Source of the DNA: Gordonia paraffinivorans NBRC 108238
GTDB taxonomy: Bacteria > Actinomycetota > Actinomycetes > Mycobacteriales > Mycobacteriaceae
NCBI RefSeq assembly: GCF_000344155.1
Contig: NZ_BAOQ01000026.1
Location: 32,907 to 96,906 of the forward strand
Direction of reading: 5' to 3'
Length of the DNA: 64,000 nucleotides
Position 1 is the stretch's first letter. Every line of letters starts with the position of its first letter. Of the stretch, positions 43,247 to 52,874 are shown one piece after another. Below the pieces are notes generated by a model. That model had not been told where the DNA came from, did no database searches, and saw nothing but the letters and a program-made list of their open reading frames with translations. Both the position numbers and the translations under genes were made by a program.

Positions 43247-44287
43247 ATGAGAGGTATGACCCGTGCGCTGGCCGCAATCTCGGCCGCGGTTGCCTCCGTG
43301 ACCATGCTCGCCGCGTGCGGCGGTGACACCGGCTCATCCGGTGGCCCGGTCGCAGGTACGTGGGATGACGTGGTCGCGGCTGCCAAGAGCGAGGGCAAGG
43401 TGACCCTCTACTCCAGCCAGAAGCCGGCGAATCTCGAGGCGCTCAAGAAGGCTTTCGAGTTCGAATACCCGGAGATCACACTCGAATTCGTCCGTGGGAC
43501 CGACGCCGACATCAACCCGAAGGTCGAGGCCGAGAGCCGGACCGGCAAGGGTGTCGCCGACGTCCTCATGCAGACCGACGCCGCGTGGATGAAGGCGGCC
43601 GAGGAATCCGGCGCCTACACGACCGCGCTCATGGGCCCCGCGCTCGACGCCCCGGAGTACGAGCCCCAGAAGAGCGTCATCGACGACGAGTTCGCGCTCA
43701 CCAGCGCCGCGGTCTACAGCCTCGGATGGAACGCCGATGCCGTGCCGGCCGGACTCTCGACTCCGGAGGACGTCGTCGACCCCGCGTATCGCGGCAAGAT
43801 CGGCATCGTCAATCCCACCGGCATCGCGTCGTATGTGGACATGTACCGGTACTACGCGAAGACCTACGGCGAGGACTACTGGAAGAAGATCGCGGCGTTG
43901 TCGCCGCGTGTGTACCCGAGCTCCCTCGGTGTGGCGCAGGCGTTGACCTCCGGGGAGATCTGGGTGACGCCCACGGTCCAGCCCCTTGTGACCGAGGAGG
44001 CCGCCGGTGCTCCCGTGGGATGGGCCCTGCCGAGGTCGCCGTGGGGCACGCCCTGGTACACCAGTGCCCTCTCGGCCGCTCCGAACCCGAATGCGGCACA
44101 GGTGCTGGTGAACTTCATGGTCACCCGCGCGGGCCAGACCGCACTCAACCCCGGATACGCCGCAGTGCTCCCCGACATCCCGGGCGCGGTGGCCCGTGCG
44201 CAGGAGGTTGCGACGCCGGACACCACGGATCTCACGCCGGACAAGGTGCGGGAGTTCTCCCAGAGCTGGGCGGAGGACTTCCAGTGA
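43247..44287 (+). CDS. ABC transporter substrate-binding lipoprotein (Fe3+/polyamine-type family), paralogue 1
   Basis: A 346-residue lipoprotein: signal peptide with lipobox ASVTMLAACGGD, cysteine at about residue 25. The binding domain opens WDDVVAAAKSEGKVTLYSSQ, then KIGIVNPTG, and GAPVGWALP and PNAAQVLVNFMVT near the C-terminus. Same family as FbpA/FutA/PotD-like proteins, which bind iron, polyamines, thiamine or phosphonates. In this catabolic context an organic substrate is at least as likely. First gene of a nine-gene operon, 100 bases after the operator. Confidence 0.9.
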   Translation: MRGMTRALAAISAAVASVTMLAACGGDTGSSGGPVAGTWDDVVAAAKSEGKVTLYSSQKPANLEALKKAFEFEYPEITLEFVRGTDADINPKVEAESRTGKGVADVLMQTDAAWMKAAEESGAYTTALMGPALDAPEYEPQKSVIDDEFALTSAAVYSLGWNADAVPAGLSTPEDVVDPAYRGKIGIVNPTGIASYVDMYRYYAKTYGEDYWKKIAALSPRVYPSSLGVAQALTSGEIWVTPTVQPLVTEEAAGAPVGWALPRSPWGTPWYTSALSAAPNPNAAQVLVNFMVTRAGQTALNPGYAAVLPDIPGAVARAQEVATPDTTDLTPDKVREFSQSWAEDFQ

Positions 44288-45090
44288 GCGGGACGCAGGA
44301 CAACCGGATTCTCGATCTCGAGGGCGCCGCGGTTCTGATCACCGGCGCGGCCAAGGGCATCGGCGCCGCCACCGCTGCCGCGTTCGCCGCACGGGGCGCC
44401 GTCGTGTACCCCACCGATGTCGACGTCGAGCGGGGTCGGGCCGCCGCTGCGGAATACGGTGCCGCCGAACGATTCAAGGTCCTCGACGTCCGGGACGAAC
44501 AGGCCTGGGAGAAGGTCGTCGACGAGATGGAGGCCGAGGGCCACCCGCTGCAGGTGATGGTCAACTCGGCCGGCGCAGCCATCCGCGCCCCGCTCGCCGA
44601 CACCTCGCTCGAGGGGTTCCGGCGGATGGTCGACCTCAACCTCGTGGGAACCTTCCTCGGTGTCCGCACGGCCGCGCGGCGCATGGTCGACGGCGGTGCG
44701 GTGGTCAACATCTCGTCGCTGCGCGGAGTCGTGGCGACAGCCGAGCTCGGCGCCTACGGAGCGTCCAAGTTCGGGGTGCGCGCACTGACGAGAGTGGCCG
44801 CGATAGAGTTGGCGCACAGGGGTATTCGGGTCAACGATGTGTGTCCCGGAAGCATCGACACCGAGATCACCGCCGTCCCGGACTTCGACCACGTCGATGT
44901 CGCCAAGTACGTCCGCACCATCCCGATGCAGCGCCGGGGCGCCCCGGAAGAAGTTGCCGAAGTGATCGTGTTCCTCGCGGAACCGCGCAGCAGCTACATC
45001 ACCGGCGTCGACCTCCTGGTCGACGGCGGCACCGGGGCGGGCGTGACCACCCCCACCAAGAACAACCCCGAAGAGAACACGGAGAACTGA
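44284..45090 (+). CDS. SDR family oxidoreductase
   Basis: A 268-residue short-chain dehydrogenase: AVLITGAAKGIGAATAAAFA at about 16-35, NSAGAAI, catalytic VVNISSLRGVVATAELGAYG then ASK, and SSYITGVDLLVDGG. GTG start in GTGA overlap with the binding-protein gene, so it is coupled to a transporter gene. That is unusual and suggests the imported compound is oxidised or reduced at once. Confidence 0.9.
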   Translation: MSGTQDNRILDLEGAAVLITGAAKGIGAATAAAFAARGAVVYPTDVDVERGRAAAAEYGAAERFKVLDVRDEQAWEKVVDEMEAEGHPLQVMVNSAGAAIRAPLADTSLEGFRRMVDLNLVGTFLGVRTAARRMVDGGAVVNISSLRGVVATAELGAYGASKFGVRALTRVAAIELAHRGIRVNDVCPGSIDTEITAVPDFDHVDVAKYVRTIPMQRRGAPEEVAEVIVFLAEPRSSYITGVDLLVDGGTGAGVTTPTKNNPEENTEN

Positions 45091-45091
45091 C

Positions 45092-46267
45092 GTGACATCT
45101 CGATTCTCAGTGTCCGGATTGGTCAAGAAGTACGGTGACAATGTCGTCGTCGACGATCTGGACCTGCCCATCGAAGAGGGCGAATTCCTCGTCCTGCTCG
45201 GCCCCAGCGGTTGCGGCAAGACGACCACCCTGCGTTGTCTGGCCGGCCTGGAAACCCCTCAGGGAGGGTCGATCTCGTTCAAGGACGAGTTGGTCTTCGA
45301 TGCCGACACCGGCGTCAATGTGCCCTCGCACCGGCGCAACATCGGCATGGTGTTCCAGTCCTACGCGCTGTGGCCGCACATGACCGTCCGCAAGAACATC
45401 GCGTACCCGCTCAAGGTCCGCAAGATGAAGGCCGCACTCAAGGACGGGTCCATCGAGGAGGCCGCACGGATGGTCGACTGCGAGGGACTGCTGGATCGCT
45501 ACCCGTCCCAGTTGTCCGGCGGCCAGCAGCAGCGCGTCGCGGTCGCGCGCGGCCTCGTCTCACGTCCGGATCTGGTTCTCTTCGACGAGCCGTTGTCGAA
45601 TCTCGATGCGCGCCTGCGTGATCAGGTTCGCTCCCAGATCCACCAGCTGCATCAGCAGCTCGGGTTCACGGCCGTCTTCGTCACGCACGATCAGTCGGAG
45701 GCGTTCGCCCTCGGCGACCGGATCGCCATCATGAAGGCCGGCAAGATCGAGCAGTACGACGAGCCGGAGCATGTCTTCGAGAACCCGGTCTCGGAGTACG
45801 TCGCCGCGTTCATCGGCATGTCGAACCGGATCGAACTGCGTCGCGTGTTCGGCGGTTGGGAGACCACCAAGGGGGATGCGGTCGATCTGTCGCGCGCGGT
45901 CGTCCGCGGCGTCCCCGACGACGGGACCGAGGCGGCGGCCCGCCTGCGTCCCGACGACCTGCTGCTGCACGCCTCTCCCGCAGAGGCGCCGGCCGGCAAC
46001 GTCGTGCTCCACGCCGAGCTGGTCGACTACGAATACGGCGGACGCTACTACGACGTGACCGTGCGCACCGGTGAGGACACCCTCCTGCTCCGAGCCCCGG
46101 CCTCCGAGCACGCGAACACGCTGAAGAAGAGCACGCCCGGCGACCAGGTCACGGTGAGCTTCGACCCGTCGGCGCTTCGCGTGTACCCCGACCGTCCCGA
46201 CGCGGCGATCGACACCGTTTCGCAGGTCGCCAAGACCGCGCCCGCCCCGGCGCAGCTGGCATCATGA
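45092..46267 (+). CDS. ABC transporter ATPase (PotA/FbpC/UgpC type)
   Basis: A 391-residue importer ATPase: Walker [22 protein letters not shown]-loop [15 protein letters not shown], signature [16 protein letters not shown], Walker [16 protein letters not shown], switch [14 protein letters not shown], and a C-terminal TOBE-type region from about 290. GTG start with GGAG upstream, one base after the SDR stop. Energises the fused permease encoded next (ATGA overlap). Confidence 0.93.
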   Translation: MTSRFSVSGLVKKYGDNVVVDDLDLPIEEGEFLVLLGPSGCGKTTTLRCLAGLETPQGGSISFKDELVFDADTGVNVPSHRRNIGMVFQSYALWPHMTVRKNIAYPLKVRKMKAALKDGSIEEAARMVDCEGLLDRYPSQLSGGQQQRVAVARGLVSRPDLVLFDEPLSNLDARLRDQVRSQIHQLHQQLGFTAVFVTHDQSEAFALGDRIAIMKAGKIEQYDEPEHVFENPVSEYVAAFIGMSNRIELRRVFGGWETTKGDAVDLSRAVVRGVPDDGTEAAARLRPDDLLLHASPAEAPAGNVVLHAELVDYEYGGRYYDVTVRTGEDTLLLRAPASEHANTLKKSTPGDQVTVSFDPSALRVYPDRPDAAIDTVSQVAKTAPAPAQLAS

Positions 46268-47973
46268 CGGCCACGGTTCCCGCCACCGGGATCGCCGCCC
46301 CCAGGTCGCTGTCGATCCCTGCCCAATGGCGTACCCGAATCGGTTACACCGCGCTCCTCGCGATCCTGGCCTACCTGGTCGTGCTGCCGATGGTGCGACT
46401 CCAGGCACTGGCCTTCGAGGACGGTGCCCAGGGCTACCGAAGCGAGTACGGGCGCTTCGACATCGCGGAGACGATCTGGACCACGGTCGCTCTCGCCGTC
46501 GGTTCACTGGTCATCGCCATGGTGCTGGGCACGCTCCTGGCGTTCGCCGCCAGCCGGCTCCCCGCGGGCATGGGCTTCCTGCGGATGATCCCGATCCTGC
46601 CGATCGTGATGCCGGCCGTCGCCAACATCGTGGGCTGGGCGTTCCTGCTCTCCCCGGGGCCCGGATACCTCAATGTGCTGCTCCGCAAGCTCCCGTGGTG
46701 GAGTGGCAGCGACAGCGGCCCGATCGACGTCTACACCGTGCCGTGGATCATCATCCTGACCGGGTTCGGCCTGACGTCCTTCGTCTACCTGTTCGTGAGT
46801 GCGGGCATGGAGAACATCAGCTCCGAGCACCTCGAGGCGGCGCAGACCAGCGGCTCCTCGACCGTCGGCGTCTTCTTCCGGATCGTGCTGCCGCTCCTGC
46901 GCCCGTCGCTCATCTACGGCGGCGGTATCGCCTTCCTGCTGGGTCTCGGGCAGTTCACCGGGCCCCTCCTGCTGGGCCAGAACAACGGCGTCAACGTGCT
47001 GACCACCGACATGTACCGTCGGGTGTCGGAGTCGCCGGCGGACTTCGCCGCGGCTGCTGCCGCCGGTTCGCCGCTGGTGATCCTCGGCATCGCGATCGTC
47101 CTGGTGCAGAAGCTGTTGCTGGGCAACCAGAGTCGCTTCGTCACCCACGGCGGCAAGGCCTTCAAGCCGACCGTCGGCCGCGCCCGCTGGGCCAGCGCGA
47201 CCCTCATCGTCTACGCGGTGGTCGCGCTGATCATCCCGCTGGTGGGCCTGGTGATCGTGTCGCTGACGCCGTACTGGTCGGGCTCGCTGACATGGAGCCT
47301 GTTCACGCTGGACAACTTCCGTGAGCTCTTTGCCAACGCCGCGGTGGTGGAGTCGATCGTCACCAGCGTCCTCACGTCGCTGGGCGCCGTCGCGATCTGC
47401 ATCCCGATCGGTTACGCGATGGCGAACCTCCTGGTGCGCGGCCGCCGGCACAAGGTCCTCGGCCTGGTCGGCGACCTCATCACCGCACTGCCACTGGGCA
47501 TCCCGGCCGTCATCTTCGGTGTGGGCTTCCTGTTGACCTACAGCGAGCCGCCACTCATCCTGTACGGCACCCGCACGGTCATCGTCCTCGTCTACGTGGT
47601 GCTGATGCTGCCCTTCGCGGTGCGGATGCAGATGACCGCGATGCTCTCGCTGGGCAATGCCTACTTCGAGGCATCGGCGACCAGCGGCGCCTCGCCCATG
47701 GTCACCAACCTGCGGATCATGTTGCCGCTCATGCGTCCTGCGATCCTGAGCGCCATCGCCCTGATGTTCATCCTGCTGACCCACGAGTTCGCGGCGTCAC
47801 TGCTGGTGCGGGCGTCCACCACCCAGGTGATGGGCACCCTGCTCTACGACATGTGGCAGAACGGGTCCTACCCGCAGGTCGCCGCGATGGCCCTGTTGAT
47901 GACCGCGGTGACCGCTGCCGGCGTGGGCGCGGCGATGGTGGTCGGCGGGCGCAACGTCCTCAGCAATCTGTGA
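46264..47973 (+). CDS. ABC transporter permease, fused two-domain (FbpB-type)
   Basis: A 569-residue membrane protein with about 12 hydrophobic segments in two homologous halves. Each half has its own ATPase-contact EAA loop: EHLEAAQTSGSSTVGVFFRI in the first and FEASATSGASPMVTNLRIML in the second. One chain thus replaces two permease subunits, as in iron-type FbpB systems. It starts in the ATPase stop. It is the only permease in the operon, yet three binding proteins are encoded around it. Confidence 0.92.
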   Translation: MTATVPATGIAAPRSLSIPAQWRTRIGYTALLAILAYLVVLPMVRLQALAFEDGAQGYRSEYGRFDIAETIWTTVALAVGSLVIAMVLGTLLAFAASRLPAGMGFLRMIPILPIVMPAVANIVGWAFLLSPGPGYLNVLLRKLPWWSGSDSGPIDVYTVPWIIILTGFGLTSFVYLFVSAGMENISSEHLEAAQTSGSSTVGVFFRIVLPLLRPSLIYGGGIAFLLGLGQFTGPLLLGQNNGVNVLTTDMYRRVSESPADFAAAAAAGSPLVILGIAIVLVQKLLLGNQSRFVTHGGKAFKPTVGRARWASATLIVYAVVALIIPLVGLVIVSLTPYWSGSLTWSLFTLDNFRELFANAAVVESIVTSVLTSLGAVAICIPIGYAMANLLVRGRRHKVLGLVGDLITALPLGIPAVIFGVGFLLTYSEPPLILYGTRTVIVLVYVVLMLPFAVRMQMTAMLSLGNAYFEASATSGASPMVTNLRIMLPLMRPAILSAIALMFILLTHEFAASLLVRASTTQVMGTLLYDMWQNGSYPQVAAMALLMTAVTAAGVGAAMVVGGRNVLSNL

Positions 47974-47995
47974 CACGTTTCCCTAGGAGTACGAG

Positions 47996-48760
47996 ATGAG
48001 TGTGGGTGCGGACCGGCTCACGGGCAAAGTCGCCCTGGTGACCGGTGCCACCGGCGGCATCGGCGTCGAGATCGTGCGCCGCCTGGCCGCCGAGGGTGCC
48101 TCGGTCGTCCTGACCGACATCCCCGGCGCGTCGCTGGAGGAATTGCGGGACGGGTTGCCGGATCCCGACAGGCATCTGGCGGTCGCTCTCGACATCGCGT
48201 CGGAGGACGAGTGGAAGAGCGTCGTCGGCGTTGTCGCGGAGCGCTTTCCGTCCCTGGACCTGCTGGTCAACAACGGCGCGGTCGGAAGCCTCGCCTCGGT
48301 TGTGGACGAGGACCTCGACCGCTACCAGCGCGTGATCGATGTGTCCCAGACCGGCACCTGGCTCGGGATGAAACACGCCGGCGCACACATCGAGTCCACC
48401 GGGGGTGGGGCGATCGTCAACCTGTGCTCGATCCTGGGAACCGTCGGTGGACTGGGGAACAGCTTCAGCTATGCCGCCGCCAAGGGCGCGGTCCGGACCA
48501 TGACCAAGAACGCCGCCCTGTACTGGGCCAAGCGCGGTGTCCGGGTCAACTCGATCCATCCGGGCTTCATCGGCACCGAGCAGCTCCTGGAGCGTTACGA
48601 GGGAACCGAGCGGCACGCCGCGATGATCGCGAACACGCCGATGGGCCGGCTCGGTACCGCGGAGGACGTCGCGGCAGCGGTCGCCTTCCTCGGCGGCGAC
48701 GACGCCCGCTACATCACCGGCACCGAGCTGTACGTGGATGGTGGCTGGACCTGCGCCTGA
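47996..48760 (+). CDS. SDR family oxidoreductase
   Basis: A 254-residue short-chain dehydrogenase: ALVTGATGGIGVEIVRRLAA at about 12-31, NNGAVGSLA, catalytic YxxxK in FSYAAAKGAVRTM preceded by VNLCSILGTVGG, and ARYITGTELYVDGGWT. 22 bases after the permease gene. Second of three SDRs in the transporter operon. Confidence 0.9.
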   Translation: MSVGADRLTGKVALVTGATGGIGVEIVRRLAAEGASVVLTDIPGASLEELRDGLPDPDRHLAVALDIASEDEWKSVVGVVAERFPSLDLLVNNGAVGSLASVVDEDLDRYQRVIDVSQTGTWLGMKHAGAHIESTGGGAIVNLCSILGTVGGLGNSFSYAAAKGAVRTMTKNAALYWAKRGVRVNSIHPGFIGTEQLLERYEGTERHAAMIANTPMGRLGTAEDVAAAVAFLGGDDARYITGTELYVDGGWTCA

Positions 48761-48794
48761 GCCGGACCACCACCTTTTATCAACGGAGGAACAC

Positions 48795-49826
48795 ATGAGA
48801 ACTCGCAGACTCGTCGGCGCGCTCGCGGCGGCGACCCTCGCCCTGACGGTCGCCGCGTGCGGCGGAGGGTCCGAGCCGTCCGGCCCCGTCGACGGCCCCT
48901 GGGAGAACGTTGTCGAGGCCGCCAAGAAGGAGGGCAAGGTCACCCTGTACTCCACCCAGGCCGCGCCCCGTCTTGCCGACCTGGAGAAGGCGTTCGAGAA
49001 GGAATACCCCGAGATCGATCTGGAGGTCGTGCGCGGAGTCGACGCCGACCTGCTCTCGAAGATCGATGCGGAATCGCGCTCCGGCAAGGGAATCGGCGAC
49101 GTCGCTGTCATCACCGACGTCTCGTGGATGAAGGCGAATGCGGACAACGACGTCGCCGTCTCCGTCGTCGGGCCCGCCTTCGATGCCCCGGACTACAACC
49201 GTGCGACGAGCATCGTCGACGACCGGTTCTTCCTCGAGGGTGCCGTCATCCTGGGTCTGGGCTGGAACACCAAGGCGGTTCCGGGCGGGATCAAGGATCC
49301 CCGCGATCTGCTCGATCCGTCGCTGAAGGGCAAGATCGGCATCGTCAACCCGGCGACCTCGCCGACCTACCTCGACTACTACGCGCATCTCGAGAAGTAC
49401 TACGGCGGAGAGGACTTCATCAAGAAGCTGGCGGCGCAGAACCCCCGGATCTACCCCAGCAACCAGCCGCTCGGCCAGGCCGTGGCCTCGGGTGAGGTGA
49501 GTGTCGGCCTGATGACCGATCCGATGTTGCAGGCCAAGAACTCCGGTGCCCCGGTGGACTGGACCGCCGGACCGCATGTCTGGGGTGCCAAGTGGTACGG
49601 CCTGGTGCTCGGTTCGTCGCCGCATCCCAACGCCGCCCAGGTACTCGCGGACTTCATGGTGACGCCGGCAGGCCAGGCGGCCACCACGCCCGGTTACGCC
49701 TCGGTCCTGCCGGGCATCGAGGGATCGGTCGCAGACGCCCAGAAGGTTGCCGACCAGAACCTCGACGTCACCACGGGTCAGGGTGCGCAGAAGTACCGCT
49801 CCGAACTGGAGCAGATCCTGCGATGA
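48795..49826 (+). CDS. ABC transporter substrate-binding lipoprotein, paralogue 2
   Basis: A 343-residue lipoprotein with signal peptide TRRLVGALAAATLALTVAAC (lipobox VAAC) and the same plan as the protein at 43247: WENVVEAAKKEGKVTLYSTQ, KIGIVNPATSPTYLDYYAHL, GAPVDW, PNAAQVLADFMVTPAGQ. The central region differs, which suggests different ligand specificity. CGGAGGAACAC precedes the ATG. The stop overlaps paralogue 3. Confidence 0.9.
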   Translation: MRTRRLVGALAAATLALTVAACGGGSEPSGPVDGPWENVVEAAKKEGKVTLYSTQAAPRLADLEKAFEKEYPEIDLEVVRGVDADLLSKIDAESRSGKGIGDVAVITDVSWMKANADNDVAVSVVGPAFDAPDYNRATSIVDDRFFLEGAVILGLGWNTKAVPGGIKDPRDLLDPSLKGKIGIVNPATSPTYLDYYAHLEKYYGGEDFIKKLAAQNPRIYPSNQPLGQAVASGEVSVGLMTDPMLQAKNSGAPVDWTAGPHVWGAKWYGLVLGSSPHPNAAQVLADFMVTPAGQAATTPGYASVLPGIEGSVADAQKVADQNLDVTTGQGAQKYRSELEQILR

Positions 49827-50884
49827 GGTCGCGGCTCCCAGGGGCGGTCGGCCGGTTGCGGCGACTGTCCCTGGTGGCCGCCGCGACGGCGGCCCTGACC
49901 ATCACCGCGGCCTGCGGCGCCGAACGGCCCTCGCCGGTGACCGTCTCCGACGATTGGGACGAGGTGGTCGCGGCCGCCGAGCGGGAGGGCAGCGTCCACC
50001 TGTATTCGACGCAGCACCCGGACAACCTCCAGAAGCTCAAGGCGGCGTTCGAATCCGCCTACCCGGGGATCACCCTGGAGTTCACCCGCGGCACCGATGT
50101 CGAGATCAATCCGCGTGTGGAGGCAGAGAATCGCACGGGTCGTGGGATCGCGGACGTCCACATGTCGTCGGACTTCGCCTGGATCACGCGGGCAGCGGAC
50201 TCGGGTGAGTACTCCGTCGAACCGGTTGGACCGGACTTCGACGCCCCGGCCTACGAGCGGGCGCGCAGCGTGATCGACGACCGGTTCTTCCTCGTCAGCG
50301 GTGCCGCCTTCGCCCTCGGATGGAACACGCACGCGCTGCCCGACGGTCTCGACCGACCGGGAGACCTCCTCGACGAATCCCTGCGCGGGCGTATCGGGGT
50401 GGTCAATCCGCAAGGATTCGCCCCCGTCGTGGACGAGTACCGGTTCTTCGACGAGAACTGGGCGCACGACTTCACCGAACGTCTGGCCGCGTTGAGGCCC
50501 CGGATCTATCCCGGCGCGCTGGCCGTCGCGCAGGCCCTCAACTCCGGCGAGATCGTGGCGACGCCGATGGTCCCGCCGCTGGTGCGGGAGCAGGAATCCG
50601 GTGCCCCGGTGGGCTGGAAACTGCCGCAACCCTATTGGGGGACGCCGTGGTACTCGCACGTGCTGGCCTCGGCGCCGCATCCGAATGCGGCGCAGGTGCT
50701 CGCCGACTTCCTGGTCACGCGTGACGGACAGATCGCATTGTCCAAGGGCTACGCCTCCGCACTGCCGGACATCCCCGGGGCGGTGGCCCGGGCCCAGGAC
50801 ATCCCGCTACCCGACGTCGACACTCTCACGTCGGAGTCGATCGACCGGTATCAGCAGGAGTGGCATCAGAAGTTCGTGTCCTGA
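49823..50884 (+). CDS. ABC transporter substrate-binding lipoprotein, paralogue 3
   Basis: A 353-residue lipoprotein: SLVAAATAALTITAACGAER with lipobox TAAC, then WDEVVAAAEREGSVHLYSTQ, RIGVVNPQGF, GAPVGWKLP and PNAAQVLADFLVTRDGQIAL. Nearer in key segments to paralogue 1 (FTRGTDVEINPRVEAENRTG against FVRGTDADINPKVEAESRTG). ATG in ATGA overlap with paralogue 2, indicating coordinated synthesis of two receptors for the same permease. Confidence 0.9.
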   Translation: MRSRLPGAVGRLRRLSLVAAATAALTITAACGAERPSPVTVSDDWDEVVAAAEREGSVHLYSTQHPDNLQKLKAAFESAYPGITLEFTRGTDVEINPRVEAENRTGRGIADVHMSSDFAWITRAADSGEYSVEPVGPDFDAPAYERARSVIDDRFFLVSGAAFALGWNTHALPDGLDRPGDLLDESLRGRIGVVNPQGFAPVVDEYRFFDENWAHDFTERLAALRPRIYPGALAVAQALNSGEIVATPMVPPLVREQESGAPVGWKLPQPYWGTPWYSHVLASAPHPNAAQVLADFLVTRDGQIALSKGYASALPDIPGAVARAQDIPLPDVDTLTSESIDRYQQEWHQKFVS

Positions 50885-50920
50885 TCCGCCCTCCGCGCAG
50901 ATGCCCTGAGAGGAGATCCG

Positions 50921-52858
50921 ATGACCGTCGGAACCGCCTTCCCCGAGTTGTTCTCGCCGATGGAACTCGGCGGGATCACCCTTCGAAACCGGCTCGTGGC
51001 CCTCCCGGCCGGTACGAGCCTGGTCGAGCACGGCGTGCCGACCGCCGGCGACACCGATCACTTCGAGCGACTCGCCGCCGGAGGGGTCGGGATGATCGTC
51101 GGCGGTGCGACCGTCGTGCATCCGACCACGACCCTCCGGTCACGCAAACTCGTGGAGGCCTACCAAGACGAGGTCGTACCCGCCACCGCGAAGAAGGTCG
51201 CCGCCGTGCATCGCCACGGATCGCGCCTGATCGTTCAACTGGTCCACCTCGGACGGGAGTTCATCGGCGGCGAGTCCGATTCGCCGCCGGTGGCGCCGTC
51301 ACCGATCAAGACCCATCGGGACGCCTACCCGCCGCACGAGCTCACCGTTGCGGAGATCGAGGACATCGTCGAGGGCTGGGCGACCTCGGCGCGGAACCTG
51401 ATGGCCGCCGACGCAGACGGACTCGAGATCCACGCCGCGCACGGGTATCTCGTCGCACAGTTCATGTCACCGCTCACGAATCGCCGGACGGATTCCTTCG
51501 GCGGCAGCTTCGAGAACCGCATGCGATTCGGCCGGTTGGTCGTGGAGGCCATGCGTGCGCAGATGCCGGCCGGGAAGCTCCTCGGGGTGCGTCTGAGCGG
51601 CGAGGAGGAGATACCCGGCGGCATGACGATCGACGACTGCGTCCGGATCGCCGAGTGCTACGCCGGCCTCGGGGTCGACTACCTCAGCATCACCCACGGA
51701 ACGCGCGGGACGTACGTCAAGGATTCGAGCCAGCCGGACGCGGTGGCGGTCGGGTCCGCGGCGCGGGTGCGCGCCGCGACCGGCATACCGGTCCTGGTCG
51801 GCCAGCGCATCCGCGACGCGGCGACCGCCGAGCACATCATCAAGCGCGGTCAGGCCGATCTCGTCGGGATGGCGCGGGCGCTGATCGCCGATCCCGAGCT
51901 GCCGAACAAGTCGGCGGAGGGCCGGTTGTTGGAGATCCGCGGGTGCCTGGGCATCAACCAGGACTGCCGGGCATTCGATCCGCATCTGCACTGCGCGGTC
52001 AACGCCGAGGTCGGCCGCGGACGCCACCCGAACCTGGGTGTGCGGGCGCCGGAGAGCAAAGAGGTCTACGTCATCGGCGGCGGGCCGGCGGGCCTCGAAG
52101 CCGCTCGCGTCGCGGCCGAGCGAGGCCATCGTGTGACCGTGTTCGAGGCCTCCCCCGAGCTAGGCGGAGCCGTGCGAACCGCCGCGCGTGCGCCTCATCG
52201 CAGCACCCTGATCGACATCATCGACTACCTGGGTCACGAGATGCGGCGTCTCAAGGTCGACGTGAATCTCGCCGCGCCGATCGAGCACGACGACTTCGGA
52301 GAGGTCACGAACGTCGCGGACCATGTCGTCGTGGCGACCGGGTCGCGGCCGGCGCCGCCGCCGGCATGGTTGCCGCCGGAGGCCTCGGCGACCGTGGACC
52401 AGACGATCCTCGGCGAGCTTCCCTCGATCGACACGCGCGATGCGGTCGTCGTCGACGACGGGGACGGGTTCTGGCCCGCCTACAATGCGGCCGAGGCCCT
52501 CGCGCAACAGGGTTGGCGCGTCACGCTTATCACGCCGCTCGCCTCCCTGTGTTCGCGTATCCCGGCCGAGAGCATCCCGCCCCTGCTCCGACGCCTCGCC
52601 GGCGCCGGGGTCACGCTGCAGGTGGCGCGGACGCTGGAGCCGGGGGCCGGCGGCACGCTGCTGAGCCGCCCGGTCTTCGGTGGGGAGCCGGAGATGCTGC
52701 CCGAATCGTTGGTGGTCTGGCATCAGCCCCGGATCCCCGTCTCCACTTTCACGTTCGACCCGTCCGACACCACGATCAGTCAGATCGGTGACTGCGTGAC
52801 CCCACGACGCATCGGGCACGCGATAGCCGAGGGTTATCGCGTCGGTGCCGAGATCTGA
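50921..52858 (+). CDS. NADH:flavin oxidoreductase/2,4-dienoyl-CoA reductase-like (OYE fused to FAD/NAD domain)
   Basis: A 645-residue enzyme: an FMN-binding old-yellow-enzyme barrel (1-340; LFSPMELGGITLRNRLVALP, IHAAHGYLVAQFMSPLTNRR, RMRFGRLV), a linker that normally holds a 4Fe-4S cluster, and FAD/NAD(P)-binding domains from about 385 (EVYVIGGGPAGLEAARVAAE). The linker reads RGCLGINQDCRAFDPHLHCAVN: the second of the four usual cysteines is Ile, and the spacing to the last is 8, not the usual 11. Such enzymes reduce enones or dienoyl-CoAs. AGGAG precedes the ATG. Confidence 0.88.
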   Translation: MTVGTAFPELFSPMELGGITLRNRLVALPAGTSLVEHGVPTAGDTDHFERLAAGGVGMIVGGATVVHPTTTLRSRKLVEAYQDEVVPATAKKVAAVHRHGSRLIVQLVHLGREFIGGESDSPPVAPSPIKTHRDAYPPHELTVAEIEDIVEGWATSARNLMAADADGLEIHAAHGYLVAQFMSPLTNRRTDSFGGSFENRMRFGRLVVEAMRAQMPAGKLLGVRLSGEEEIPGGMTIDDCVRIAECYAGLGVDYLSITHGTRGTYVKDSSQPDAVAVGSAARVRAATGIPVLVGQRIRDAATAEHIIKRGQADLVGMARALIADPELPNKSAEGRLLEIRGCLGINQDCRAFDPHLHCAVNAEVGRGRHPNLGVRAPESKEVYVIGGGPAGLEAARVAAERGHRVTVFEASPELGGAVRTAARAPHRSTLIDIIDYLGHEMRRLKVDVNLAAPIEHDDFGEVTNVADHVVVATGSRPAPPPAWLPPEASATVDQTILGELPSIDTRDAVVVDDGDGFWPAYNAAEALAQQGWRVTLITPLASLCSRIPAESIPPLLRRLAGAGVTLQVARTLEPGAGGTLLSRPVFGGEPEMLPESLVVWHQPRIPVSTFTFDPSDTTISQIGDCVTPRRIGHAIAEGYRVGAEI

Positions 52859-52874
52859 GAACAGAGGAGAAGAA

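Noticed and set aside
46504..47784. 426-codon minus-strand frame rich in Gln, Asp and His over the permease gene
   Set aside because: Antisense shadow of the fused permease, which has clear membrane segments and EAA loops.
43247..50884. Iron uptake system
   Set aside because: The receptor and permease families are iron-like, but the operon contains dehydrogenases and an OYE and shares operators with catabolic genes. No iron-box or siderophore genes are visible. Not excluded, only less likely.
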